This document shows, one piece after another, positions 35,900 through 45,722 of a stretch of 64,000 bases of DNA (positions are counted from its first letter, which is position 1; each line of letters starts with the position of its first letter). The DNA is from Amanita rubescens (lineage: Eukaryota; Basidiomycota; Agaricomycetes; Agaricales; Amanitaceae). The notes below the pieces were generated by a model that worked only from the letters and a program-made list of their open reading frames with translations, was not told the DNA's origin and ran no database searches. The stretch spans positions 1 to 64,000 of the forward strand of contig WION01000231.1 in the NCBI GenBank assembly GCA_015039365.1, read 5' to 3'. Position numbers and translations under genes: made by a program.

Positions 35900-38254
35900 T
35901 CAACGATTGAACAATGGCAAAATTCCTCGCTTCGACCCTCGTATGAACTTTTCCAAGTATCCTGCCTTCTCCATCGCGCCGTAGGCAAGGTATATTGGCC
36001 ACCCGAGTCTTTTCCAGAACGGCATTTCCATGTTAAACAAGTTACTGCACTGGAAGGCGACAAGGACCCAAATGGTCACCGCCGTCATTGCACACGTCGT
36101 TTCAAAATATTGCGATAAAGTGACCCGCCCCGAGTCAATTTCTTTAACGTGCATGCCAAATACACCCTTCACAATGTCAATATGCGAGACATAGCGCGAA
36201 CTATAGGGAGAGGCTCGTACCGCAATAAATGTTGCCGGGAGGAAAATTGTGGTAAGATAGGCTATCTGCTTCATCTAATTTGACCGTCAACGTCGAACTT
36301 TGGCCTCGTCATTCGTGCAAATACTTACAGCTGTGATAGGTTAATTCATATGCAATCACTTCTGGACAGTAAATTTAATCAGACTTACCAGCACTATCCC
36401 TGATCGCAGCCTCCGTCATCCTTTGCGTATTTTTGCTGTCGAACTTCAGGAGGATTGAGCACAGCGAACACTATGTCGGTATGAAGTGCTCACAAGATCC
36501 ATAATATCCTTCAAGCGTGTCGCTTGAGTCGTGCATTCTTTATCTAACCGTTCAATGGTCTCTAGCAAAGTTGCGCATTCCTGGCTTAGCAATTTGTCCT
36601 CCGAGTCTGGGAGAGCAGGGTTGGGCGTGTTCGAGATGAAGCTAACAGTTCTCTTGAACGTCGATAATAGATAAGAATAGAATAGAAGGCGCGCGCGGGT
36701 AACGTGAAGCCCATCCGTAAATTCCGCGGATGATGTCTGAATTTTATCCGTTTCCTAGTAGATGCAACAAGCTCAGGACCTATTTACCCAGGATATGGCG
36801 ATAACAAACCACCACGCAAACGTGCTCGTAGAGATGTCGTAGGGCCTTTTCCCATGCGTACTCCACCTGCCAGAAAAACATCAATAGGACAAAGGTCGGA
36901 TCGTCAGTTCGCCCCTGTATATTTTTCCAATAGACATGTTGACCTATTTGCACAATAAATCATGGCCTGAGCACGGCATAACACACTTACTGGCAACACG
37001 TATCCTTTCACGTAGATCGTTAGCGCTTGTTGTAGGAAGTTCCGCATTGGCATGGAACGAAATCATAGCATTCATTCCGTGATTACGGACCAGATGTACG
37101 GAGAGTAGATCTAAGACGAGTGCTTTTTTATCTGCAATAAAATTAGCCTGATTATTCGTTGTTACTCCGATAAATCATCATGGCTTACTTGACTCTAGTC
37201 TCAGCGGTGCTAATGTTCTGTCCGTCTGAGAAACTGCTCGTTGTTCAACAATCCTGTACACGCAAGTAAACAATAGAGGAGAGAAAACTTACACCATCTT
37301 TCACAGCCCCGAAGACCATGTGGTAAGGTGTGTTGGTCATATTTGAGTGGTATCTCCGCTTCGTTTCGTGATCGTATGAAAGGAAGAATAATGGTGATGT
37401 CTAAAGCTTTTAGAGCAGGATTTATCAAATAACAGAAACCACGTACGATCTCCAACGCCCTGTCTTAAATCTTGCTGAATGTGCGAGGGCATCCATCTTA
37501 ATGAAGAAGAGAAGAAGTGTGGTTCAATTTTATACCTATGGAATCATGTTTGGGCCGAGCCGCTCCGCGGTAATAAAAATTAGCCCACATTCCGCCAAGC
37601 ATGCGCAACGCAGGCCCTGCCATATTTTCTACAAATAATACTCTCATTCTCTCGGTTGAGTTTTGCTACGGAACAGAATTGAATTCTTCAATCGTCTCGG
37701 GAAAATGAATACACAAACGTTATCACTCTTTAGCTGATCCCACTTCTCGTCTAGTAATGCTGCTCTTTCATCCATTCGAATAGTCATGGTTCCAGCATCG
37801 CGAAATGTTCTCCAGTCCGAGTCCAGATTTAGCTTATATATTTTGCATTGCTTGGCGTGGTCGTAGTTGACAATACCGTCGTAAATTCTGCTTCGCTCCA
37901 TTTGTTCTTGGGTCCAGTCGGGAAAAAGAGACTGAGGGTATCTTTTCCAGCAGTTGCCTTCACAATTACTGTGATCACAATCTTCGGACGCAGTTTGCAC
38001 TTGAAGGTCTAATTGTGTCCGATTGACATCTCGTAGTAATAGTTAGTCAAATTTGAAACCTTTGTCAACGAAATGCCATACTGACCATCCGATTCCCAGG
38101 TGTCTGTCCACGGCCAGGGCGCCAAAGGCACCGCATGGCGGGAGTTTGCCACAGACGTGCTGTTGTTGGTTGTGACGATATTATTATACACATTGTATGA
38201 ACCCGATATACTAGTATGATCTGAAATAACTTGCTGGGGGGCGAGCCTATCCAA
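35900..38254 (-). CDS. CorA-like Mg2+ transporter family protein
   Basis: Thirteen exons, complement(35900..36166, 36221..36274, 36329..36330, 36389..36443, 36494..36754, 36816..36943, 36991..37131, 37189..37253, 37295..37400, 37447..37535, 37589..37665, 37719..38029, 38086..38254), give about 574 aa. The 5' end is incomplete: the first exon has no ATG in frame. Family landmarks in order are VLFVENMAGPALRMLGG, YKIEPHFFSSSLRWMPS, GDHITIILPF, SQHVYWKNIQGRTDDPTF, a coiled coil, AIRDSAAMKQIAYLT, and two C-terminal membrane helices with GMH where CorA has the GMN selectivity motif. The loss of Asn suggests altered or no Mg2+ transport. Exon 36329..36330 is only 2 nt long. The wide fungal CorA-like family is mostly uncharacterised. 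Confidence 0.83.
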
Positions 38255-38953
38255 CTATCAATCGCCACGATGAAAAGACATGATTTATACTCAACGACGT
38301 GCTGGATGGTTCCATTATGAAGTGCACAAAGAAGGCGTGAGTACATATGACGTTGGGGATTTTCTCGTCTCTTATTTAATGTCAATTTTAACGGTGACCC
38401 TGATGCATACTAAGGACTTTGCTGTGACGGTGGCGGTGTGCGTTCTCGTATGTGCATAGCCTGTAGGTGATTACGCGGAGCATGCACTAGAACACGTTGC
38501 ACTGGCTGCTACCTGGAATATTCAACTTGCTGTTAAATTTTGGCACAATGTGTTAGGCGTAATTGACATCGGCTCTGAGCCCATATCCGGGACAAAGTTA
38601 GTGCCAAAAAAGGCACTAATCAGCGCCGCCGCCCAACTACCCCATAAGTTACTTGCAGGGCCGCCCCGCTATGGGTGAAATAACAGAATATCACGGCAAA
38701 AGCTGTAGGATGCGACTGACTCGGACGGTGAGCATCAATCTCCAACGTTAAATATCTGCAATCTTATCAGTTGTCTTCATAATCGGTGGGATGACGCATT
38801 GTTGTGGTTAGTTGGATTTGGTGACGAATTAGAATGCCAAATGGTATGAGATGTCATCTGTGTCTAATGAATATTAATGTCAACGATTTAACTCCATATC
38901 GCAATGTAAGGAACGCATCTATGCAAAATCAGAGAAGGAATACTAAATGATCA
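38255..38953. other. 0.7 kb without a supported gene
   Basis: It should contain the missing first exon and promoter of the CorA-like gene at its left side. No other feature is seen. Confidence 0.4.
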
Positions 38954-39790
38954 TCAAGCCCTATAACGGCTCCAACACTTTTCAAGCCAAGCCATGAGTT
39001 CGAATAATGTACGGTCTATAAAAATAATTTTACCCAACAATGTGGACACATGTCTATAATGCCCAAAGAGTAAATGTGCAGCGGCGAACCAATAAACGGA
39101 GAGAAAAATGGTCATGTACGGAATATCGTCAAACATGAGCACGGCCATCACGCTCACCGATACGCTGAAGAGGTATATTCCCCACGAGAAAAGGCGTTTA
39201 GACCACATCAGGCATTCAAGACATTGCTTAACCGGCTGGTCCATAGGCGATGGCTTGAGCTCGATATGCTTGGAGCAGAGCGAGGCGCCCCGTTTGGATA
39301 AAAAAATGTTCCATATGTGAAATACGATGGCGATGAAGGAGGTAAGCACTCCCATCTCGAATAAAGGCTGGTAGGGTTGGTTATGGTGTCTGGCCAGGAC
39401 TCCGTTGATAAATCCGCAAAAGGAGAGAATGAGACCGCATGAAAAGGTAGACTATGAGTCCATCATTAGACGATGATCGGGATAGCATGATAAACATACA
39501 ATTAAAATTTCGAGATTAAATTGCTGTAACATGAATTCACATTTCTTTAGTCCAGCTGAGTCTTCATCTAGTTTTCCTGTGGAATAACGCATGGTGAGTC
39601 TTTATGACGAAGACGCGGCTTAGTATTTCGTGGACATACCATTTGACATATCAATGAGGGTTGCTTGCGAATTTGTAGCGCTGGGTAGAGAACACCCGAC
39701 TTTGATGCCTTTGATCAAGTCGAATGGTGATTGCAATCGGTTCCGGCAAGGGGTTGGAGAACCGACGAGGGTAGTACCTATGCATTGCAT
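38954..39790 (-). CDS. Multi-pass membrane protein, paralogue 2
   Basis: Three exons, complement(38954..39451, 39500..39576, 39640..39790), give 241 aa if the ATG at 39790 is used. A later in-frame ATG at 39649 would give only three residues before the splice. The layout is the same as in the paralogues at 31974 and 40370: a helix with CEFMLQQFNLEILI, an intron, then S-T-F and about four membrane helices, with VFHIWNIFLSKRGASLC and FGHYRHVSTLLGK. It is the most diverged of the three; the first exon is the least certain part. Confidence 0.62.
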
Positions 39791-40369
39791 ACGTGAAACG
39801 GGTTTCGGCGGGAGAGAAGCTCGGCCTCACGAGAAGAGATAATCGAACTGGCGCGAGAGCGGAATGGAGCATCGAGGCGGCAAAGCGACGACTCAACTGT
39901 AGAGAAATATCCGTCCGTCAAGACTCGGAACAGACAGAGCAACTCTTACTTACCCGTCGCGACTGAGAACCGCCTGCCCGTGCAACAACGTTTCCCGGTC
40001 GGTCTCACGTTGTGACCGAACGAGCCCGAGTTAAAATCAAGTGGTGGCATAAAAAACACTGAACATGTATTTGTATTAGAAGCGAAGGAGTGTGAGTTGC
40101 TGGTTGGTTGCCAAGCAGTGAGTGCTCTTAGCCGTTCACGTTATACGGGTGGAGCATCATCATCAGCCAATCAGGTGTGGAATTTTGAGGGATCGGGACG
40201 AGGGAGAGTGGCGCCGCGCTCCAACTGATCGACGTGGGCTTTTACGTCATCGATCATCGATCATGAACTAGCCTTTATTAGGGCTGGTCCCATTTGGTGC
40301 TGCGGAGGACTAACGGTTTCTTTACTTACAGTCGATGTACATACATACATTCATATGCAGCACTTCATG
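39791..40369. other. Intergenic
   Basis: About 580 bp between two minus-strand genes, with a small ATCGATCATCG direct repeat near 40250. No supported gene. Confidence 0.4.
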
Positions 40370-41470
40370 CTACGCCGCAACCCCATCTGACCTTCTATTT
40401 CTCACCTTGCCTCCCAATGTCACCGCAACCGCCTTCATCTTGAGCACATTCCTATACATAACCGACACCTTCCTATACCTACCTGTCACCAACACCACCC
40501 CCGCAAGCGCAGCCACCCCGCAAAACACAGCAGGGTAAATCACACTATCAAACATCGCAAAACTCATCTCGAGCACAGCAACGACAAAGACGAGGGTGCC
40601 ATGTAGATAGAGCTGCTCACACGTCGCGAGGGAGTTGTAAAAATACGATAGAGGGTACTCTTTGACGAGTGTGTGGTCCGAGCAAAGTGCGGCGGCTCGT
40701 CCAGAGATGATGATGTTAAACATGTGAAAGGTTATAGCGAAGAAAGAGAGAAGAACCCCGACGTTGAAGAGCCGTTGGGCGTACGCGCCTTGATTCAATA
40801 AACCATTGCCGAGGCCACAGAAGGAGACGATGAGGCCTGCGGTGAAGGTCGACTGCGGCACAGATTAGAAATCGTCCGGGCACATCGGTTTCAGCGACGT
40901 ACGATGATCAACTGCATGTTGAATTGCTGCATCAGGGCTTCATAAGTACTTTTATCAATTTCCATTTGCTCATCTTGCGTTTCTGTCCGTGTCAAAATCA
41001 GACGAACCCGGTAGAGAATTGTCTAAGACTTACCCTGGTCGTCGGGAAATGCGCTTTTGTCCAACCGTTTTTGCAGCGCACGAACATTCAGAACGTATCC
41101 CTCAAAGAAATCGTCCAGGTGTTTTACATGTGTGTGTATGCGAGTCTGGCCCTGAGTCCTGGACTCGTGTACCATCGAGTCGTCCCCACCTGACACCTCT
41201 GCCGCGCTCAGCATTCCTGACGAAGTGAACAGAGGTCATACCACTTGCATTTGACAACCTCTTCGCCTCATTTTTTCCCTTCTCAAACCCACCCGTCGTC
41301 AAACTCTCCCCAAGTGACTTGATCTCTTGAATATGTGAACTCAACAACGTTCCCAATTTTGTCTCCAACGCTTCCAATTTTCGAAACACATCCGGAACTG
41401 CAAAATCGCCATTCGAGTCAGACTCGGAATCTGAACGCCGCAGGACAGCTCTAACCTTGATCGTGCTCAT
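40370..41470 (-). CDS. Multi-pass membrane protein, paralogue 3 (long form)
   Basis: Four exons, complement(40370..40852, 40903..40982, 41034..41198, 41242..41470), give 318 aa. The N-terminal 150 residues are cytosol-like and charged, with a helix LEALETKLGTLLSSHIQEI and another around NVRALQKRLDKS. After YEALMQQFNMQLII the gene has the same intron and membrane part as its two paralogues: FHMFNIIISGRAAALC, LHGTLVFVVAV, and TGRYRKVSVMYRN. The conserved Gly-Arg after the second helix, the Cys, and the final Tyr-Arg pair are candidates for function. The role is unknown. Confidence 0.7.
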
Positions 41471-41790
41471 GTCCGCACTGTTTTTCTAAATCCTTTTCAA
41501 TACGATTCCGCTCATCGACTTGAGAAGGTTTGAACATCGGTTAATGATCAAGCTCGCTCAGCCGAGTCCTCTACAGGCCATTCATTATATAGAGCATCTG
41601 CCTCAGGGGAAAGTCGTGGACGGACCGTACAAGCGGGCGTCAATAAGATATGAAATTTCATATCCGTAACACAGCACGAGTTTCATGCGTGGCATGACAG
41701 AAGTGAGCAAGTTAATAATCTGAACATTGTCCATGTACGCTGTCAATACTTCAAAGAAACCTGTCAACCGATAGGGTAGCCACTGACCCA
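41471..41790. other. Intergenic
   Basis: 320 bp between two minus-strand genes; nothing seen. Confidence 0.4.
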
Positions 41791-42804
41791 TTACGACCCT
41801 TTGAGCGCTCCGTTCATCCTCTGTAAGCTTTCTACAACGATTCCAATCCCCATCTTCACATTTTCCACATCATCATCCTTCACCCTGTCAATTAGCCACC
41901 CTAACTTGTCCGGGTGCCATCTAAGGAACGAAGACCTAATCCTCGTTTTGGGCATCACGGTACACCCACGGATGCTCAGCGGAGAATAAAGAAAGTCCTG
42001 CACGCGGTCCACGGTGAGGTCTTCCAAAGTAGTAACCCGCTTCTTCTTCCGCAACGGACAACTTTCTCGACTCCTCAGACTGATAGTCATGGTAGGCTTC
42101 TTTTCTTTTCCTTCTTCGTCTTCGACCCACACAGGCCACGGAACGTCTCCAAATCCGACATCCTTGACAACCTTCTCCGTTGCCTTCTTTTTACCTTTCC
42201 CACCCACTGACAACATCTTCCATGCTTCTTCGTACGTATCCCACCTTGCCTTCATCATCCTCTCCTTCTCCTTCCTCTCCACCTCCTCTCTAACCTTTTT
42301 CGTCCGTTCTACATCCACATTCCCATGTTGATCCCTCAACATACCCCCACACGCAACCCACTCATGTTCCCCGCGCTCAGCTTCGGCTCGTTCGAGGACA
42401 CGCGAGCGGGACAGCGATTGCCTTTGAGAGTCAGGCTTTGAGTGCGTGGTAGTTGCCGTAGGTTTAGCTTTAGGTTGTGCAGGCCCTGCGCCTGCAGTAC
42501 CCGTGGGGTCACCAACGCTCGTCGAGCTCGCACCAGAGGGAGAAGTGGAAGTGGCATTATCACCCGTAGCGACCAACACGGGTGGTCGACCACCTGGGAA
42601 AGCGAGATACCCAAGTCCAGGTCTAGGGGGAGTGCCAGTACCAGTACTAGCTAGAGTTGAACTTGCAGCCCTAGCCCTAGCGCGTGGCATAGCGGTCGTC
42701 GTCGCTGTAGTCGTCGTGGAAGTTGTAGTCTTCCAAGTAGCCGTGCCAGATGTGCTAGGCACGGTCCAAGCGTCACGCCAGCCACCGCTAGGCTGAGTGT
42801 ACAT
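41791..42804 (-). CDS. Protein with J-like C-terminal module
   Basis: A single exon of 337 aa from the ATG at 42804. The first 150 residues are a Thr/Ala/Ser/Pro-rich disordered region. A basic helical part (about 150-210, KVREEVERKEKERM) follows. The last 100 residues read VPWPVW, FLYSPLSIRG, FLRWHPDKL and VESLQRMN. The RWHPDK helix with the following VKxG segment is the same module as at the end of the 1476-aa protein at 5443-9922. It resembles the C-terminus of NFKBIL1-like proteins, a degenerate J domain with HPD kept. Function unknown. Confidence 0.78.
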   Translation of the reverse strand: MYTQPSGGWRDAWTVPSTSGTATWKTTTSTTTTATTTAMPRARARAASSTLASTGTGTPPRPGLGYLAFPGGRPPVLVATGDNATSTSPSGASSTSVGDPTGTAGAGPAQPKAKPTATTTHSKPDSQRQSLSRSRVLERAEAERGEHEWVACGGMLRDQHGNVDVERTKKVREEVERKEKERMMKARWDTYEEAWKMLSVGGKGKKKATEKVVKDVGFGDVPWPVWVEDEEGKEKKPTMTISLRSRESCPLRKKKRVTTLEDLTVDRVQDFLYSPLSIRGCTVMPKTRIRSSFLRWHPDKLGWLIDRVKDDDVENVKMGIGIVVESLQRMNGALKGS

Positions 42805-43260
42805 CGTCGTTACGGTTACGGGTCCGGGGTTACCGTTTACGAAAGTTTAAAGCGCGTCGTAGTAGAACACGTGAGCGTCACGTGTTGAATACATTGACTC
42901 TTTAGGGCTGGTTTTTTCGCGTCCTGCTCGCAATGTGCCAGTCACTAGCGCCGATAATAACATGAGGCGTATATGGTGAGAACCATGCATAAGCTTTCTT
43001 ACAGTTCAACAAGCGCTAACTCTAGATTACGTTGTAGACAGTCAGAAGTCGTCGATCCGACCGTCAATTGCACCGCATTACTTGAACTACATCCCGAAAC
43101 ATATTTTTTTCGTCCAATGAATAAGGTAGGCCACTGTCATAGATATTCGCTTAGCGTTACCGTCTTTATTACGTTGCCATCCGGAGGAGATTTATAGGCA
43201 CGTACAAATAACGTTACCATCAAGGAGATGATGATAAAGTGATATTCGACGCAGGGGCAT
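42805..43260. other. Intergenic
   Basis: About 450 bp upstream of the J-like gene (minus), holding its promoter. No other gene is supported. Confidence 0.4.
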
Positions 43261-43620
43261 CTGTTATTGCGACGACTCTACAGGCAATCCTGAGTGTTGT
43301 GCAGTTCACCAGTTGTAGAGTAGCCTGCATCCCTTTTATCTCAGAACGAGACCTGTCCTGCCAGCGTGTCGTCCATTCCAGGTCAGTGGCGCCTCTGACG
43401 CGATGCTTTGCTGATTCCTGAATGCAAAGTTCAGTTATTAGCGCGGCACAGCCTCACTACGGTTGTCAAGGTGTCCGCTCTAACCAATGCGATAGAGAGG
43501 CATAGTTGATATGGTTAGAACGAGAAATTTTCTGTTCCTTCGACGGCCGTTCCCAATACTACTGCCAACCGAGATTTGGTTATGCCATGGTTTTGGCTGT
43601 CCGGTTGCCTCATATCCACC
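43261..43620. repeat. Left part of duplicated unit, copy 1
   Basis: This stretch is highly similar to 58677-59030 (for example TTCCTGAATGCAAAGTTCAG in both). In the second copy it continues directly into the secreted-kinase-like gene region. Here it stops at 43620, and the remainder resumes at 57186. It lies beyond the 3' end of the gene. Confidence 0.85.
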
Positions 43621-43663
43621 TCTACGAGTATCGAAGCTTTTGGTGCTCTTCCGAGGGGTGAGC

Positions 43664-43682
43664 CCGAGTGTGACGCACTCGG
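43664..43682. other. Hairpin in 3' region of the retrotransposon
   Basis: CCGAGTG and CACTCGG are perfect 7-bp arms around a 5-nt loop. Confidence 0.6.
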
Positions 43683-43825
43683 ATAAAGGGGAAAAACATT
43701 AGGCAAAGTTGATATTTATCTGTTAGGGAAGTGACAGTAAGAAAGTTTGACGTTGTATCGTAGTTATGTACTGCTAACGCAAAGGTGATATGTATGTTGA
43801 GAGATAATGCGGGTGGGCGAAGCCC

Positions 43826-43842
43826 CCGGGAGGGACTCCCGG
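43826..43842. other. Hairpin in 3' region of the retrotransposon
   Basis: CCGGGAG and CTCCCGG are perfect 7-bp arms around a 3-nt loop, within a GC-rich stretch unlike its surroundings. Confidence 0.6.
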
Positions 43843-43979
43843 CCCGAAACGCTGGGGGTCGGCAAGGCGAGCTGTTCCCCTGAAAAAGGAAGGAGTTAGC
43901 GACGCGGTCAAGGGAGCTTGTCGACCCCTCCCATCTGGGAAGGAGATAACTTACCCTGCGTGAGGGTGGGGATGGGGCG

Positions 43980-45722
43980 TCATCTGATGGGGGGCTGGGT
44001 ATATCTTGTGAACGGTTCGAGGGCTGGGGAGGCTTGGAGGTAGGGGGCGAGGATCATTGCATGCTTGCGTAGATAGAGTGTGAATGCTCTACTCGCCCAT
44101 CGTCCCTGAGCTTGTATTACGTCGAACGGGACTCCCCTCAGTAGATATTCTAGAGTTCCTCCTATGCGGAGGCTGTGGCCTTTCAAATTGGGGAGATTGT
44201 GGGTTTTGGCTAAACCGGCGATGAAAGAGGTTACCTGTCTCTTGCTAAGGGGTCTCCGAGTGCCGTCTTTGTTCTTCCATGCAAATAGATGGTCACTGGG
44301 TGTGCAACCGTTGACGCGTATGTGGTTCTCGAGGGCTGAGATTGGGTCTGCCGGGTTGTCTTGACTGGCACATTGAATGTATTCTCCGTCTGTGGCTGCC
44401 GCTTTGGTGAACGGGATGAAGAATTTGGTAACTTGGTTGCCTTCTCTATCCGTGACTTGAGATACATTGGTGTGAGAGACATGTTTCTGCGCATCAAAGG
44501 CTTTGATGTTAGGTACTGTGAGTTCGCCGAGTCTGGCTACTGACCAGAAACAAACTGTGATGCAAGCGAACACGGCCGCATCTAGGGGGTCATTTAAGTT
44601 TATCGAGGATTTGAGCCTGGTCAGCAAATCGGGGGTGACCGGCTCACGAGCTGGGCGCTTGGAAGATGGGGGGGCGAGGCGGCTGGCTCCTTCTAGGATG
44701 GTCTTGAGTTCAACGGGGTTGATTTCCCAGTGATGGCCGCGGAGCAGGTGCCACGCCTTGAGGCCCGCTACGTAGTTGTTCAGCGATGCACCCGAATAAG
44801 ACCCTGCGCAACTAGAGAGAAATGCTAGGAGAAGGGGAGGGGCTACTGGACACCTCTGCTCCTCCGGAATACTGTGAGTATCGCAATAAACGTGAAATAC
44901 GAGGAGGCCAGCACCATAGAGAGTTTTGGTGGATTCTGCCCATGCCGCATTGATAACTTGAAGGATACGGTCCAGCTGTTCGTCCGAGACGATGGATGGA
45001 TGGCTGGGGAACGCTCTCGGAGGGGGAACTGCAGGTTTCCAAAGTTTCAACCGGTCTCGCGCCAGACAGTGGGGGCGGAGAGGCGAGGGGTGCGGGGTGA
45101 GGTTAGGGGCATAAGGGAGTGGGGATGATTGGCTATTTGAGTCAAAGAGTGTGGTGGGGGGTTCAAAGCGGTTCACGGCTGTGATGGCTGCTTTAGGCAT
45201 CGATGTGGAGGATTTCTTCGATGAGGCCTTCCTCCCAACACCGGAGGGCTTCGGCTCTGGTTTTGGCATCTCGATCAGGTCTGTCTCGTGTTTTCTCCTT
45301 GGTAAGGGGAGTACGAAGAAGGTTTTCAGCCTCGATCCTGACTGCTCTCGACTCGGAGGCGCTACTAGGGGTGATGTCGATGAGGAGGGGGCGAATGGCA
45401 CTGGGAATGGGTATATCAGGGAGGAGGAGGGACGAGGGGCCGTAGATGCCTCTTGATGGGTCATCTGCCGGGTTGCATTCGCTTGGCACGTACTTGGTGT
45501 GGATCTCAAAGCGGCGAGGGAGGGAGCTAATAAACTCGCTAATTCGCTTGAAACATTCGTTGGCCTCGCGGTTTCGGTGCCTCCCGTTATGCCAACCTTC
45601 GACGACTCCAGTGTTGTCTCCGAAGAGTATGAGGCAGCCTTGAGGGAAAGGGACAGAGGCGACGGAATAGACGAGGAGCTCGAAGGCAACGGCTTCCGCC
45701 CAGCTGATGTCTCTCTTTCCAT
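43980..45722 (-). CDS. Tyrosine recombinase of the retrotransposon
   Basis: 580 aa from the ATG at 45722. The first 200 residues are Ser/Pro-rich. The rest is a phage-integrase-like fold: an N-terminal helical DNA-binding part (AWAESTKTLYGAGLLVF), then the catalytic domain with Arg in SVARLGEL, HSLRIGGT (the H-x-x-R pair), GRWAS and a tyrosine in LYLRKH. It would join element DNA to the host by strand exchange, in place of a DDE integrase. The frame overlaps the RT/RNase H frame by about 530 bp in another phase. Intact; possibly active. Confidence 0.87.
   Translation of the reverse strand: MERETSAGRKPLPSSSSSIPSPLSLSLKAASYSSETTLESSKVGITGGTETARPTNVSSELASLLAPSLAALRSTPSTCQANATRQMTHQEASTAPRPSSSLIYPFPVPFAPSSSTSPLVAPPSREQSGSRLKTFFVLPLPRRKHETDLIEMPKPEPKPSGVGRKASSKKSSTSMPKAAITAVNRFEPPTTLFDSNSQSSPLPYAPNLTPHPSPLRPHCLARDRLKLWKPAVPPPRAFPSHPSIVSDEQLDRILQVINAAWAESTKTLYGAGLLVFHVYCDTHSIPEEQRCPVAPPLLLAFLSSCAGSYSGASLNNYVAGLKAWHLLRGHHWEINPVELKTILEGASRLAPPSSKRPAREPVTPDLLTRLKSSINLNDPLDAAVFACITVCFWSVARLGELTVPNIKAFDAQKHVSHTNVSQVTDREGNQVTKFFIPFTKAAATDGEYIQCASQDNPADPISALENHIRVNGCTPSDHLFAWKNKDGTRRPLSKRQVTSFIAGLAKTHNLPNLKGHSLRIGGTLEYLLRGVPFDVIQAQGRWASRAFTLYLRKHAMILAPYLQASPALEPFTRYTQPPIR

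Noticed and set aside
36471..36493. A 23-bp intron in the CorA-like gene
   Set aside because: Too short. Using the AG at 36444-36445 gives a 50-bp intron in the right phase and a better family match.
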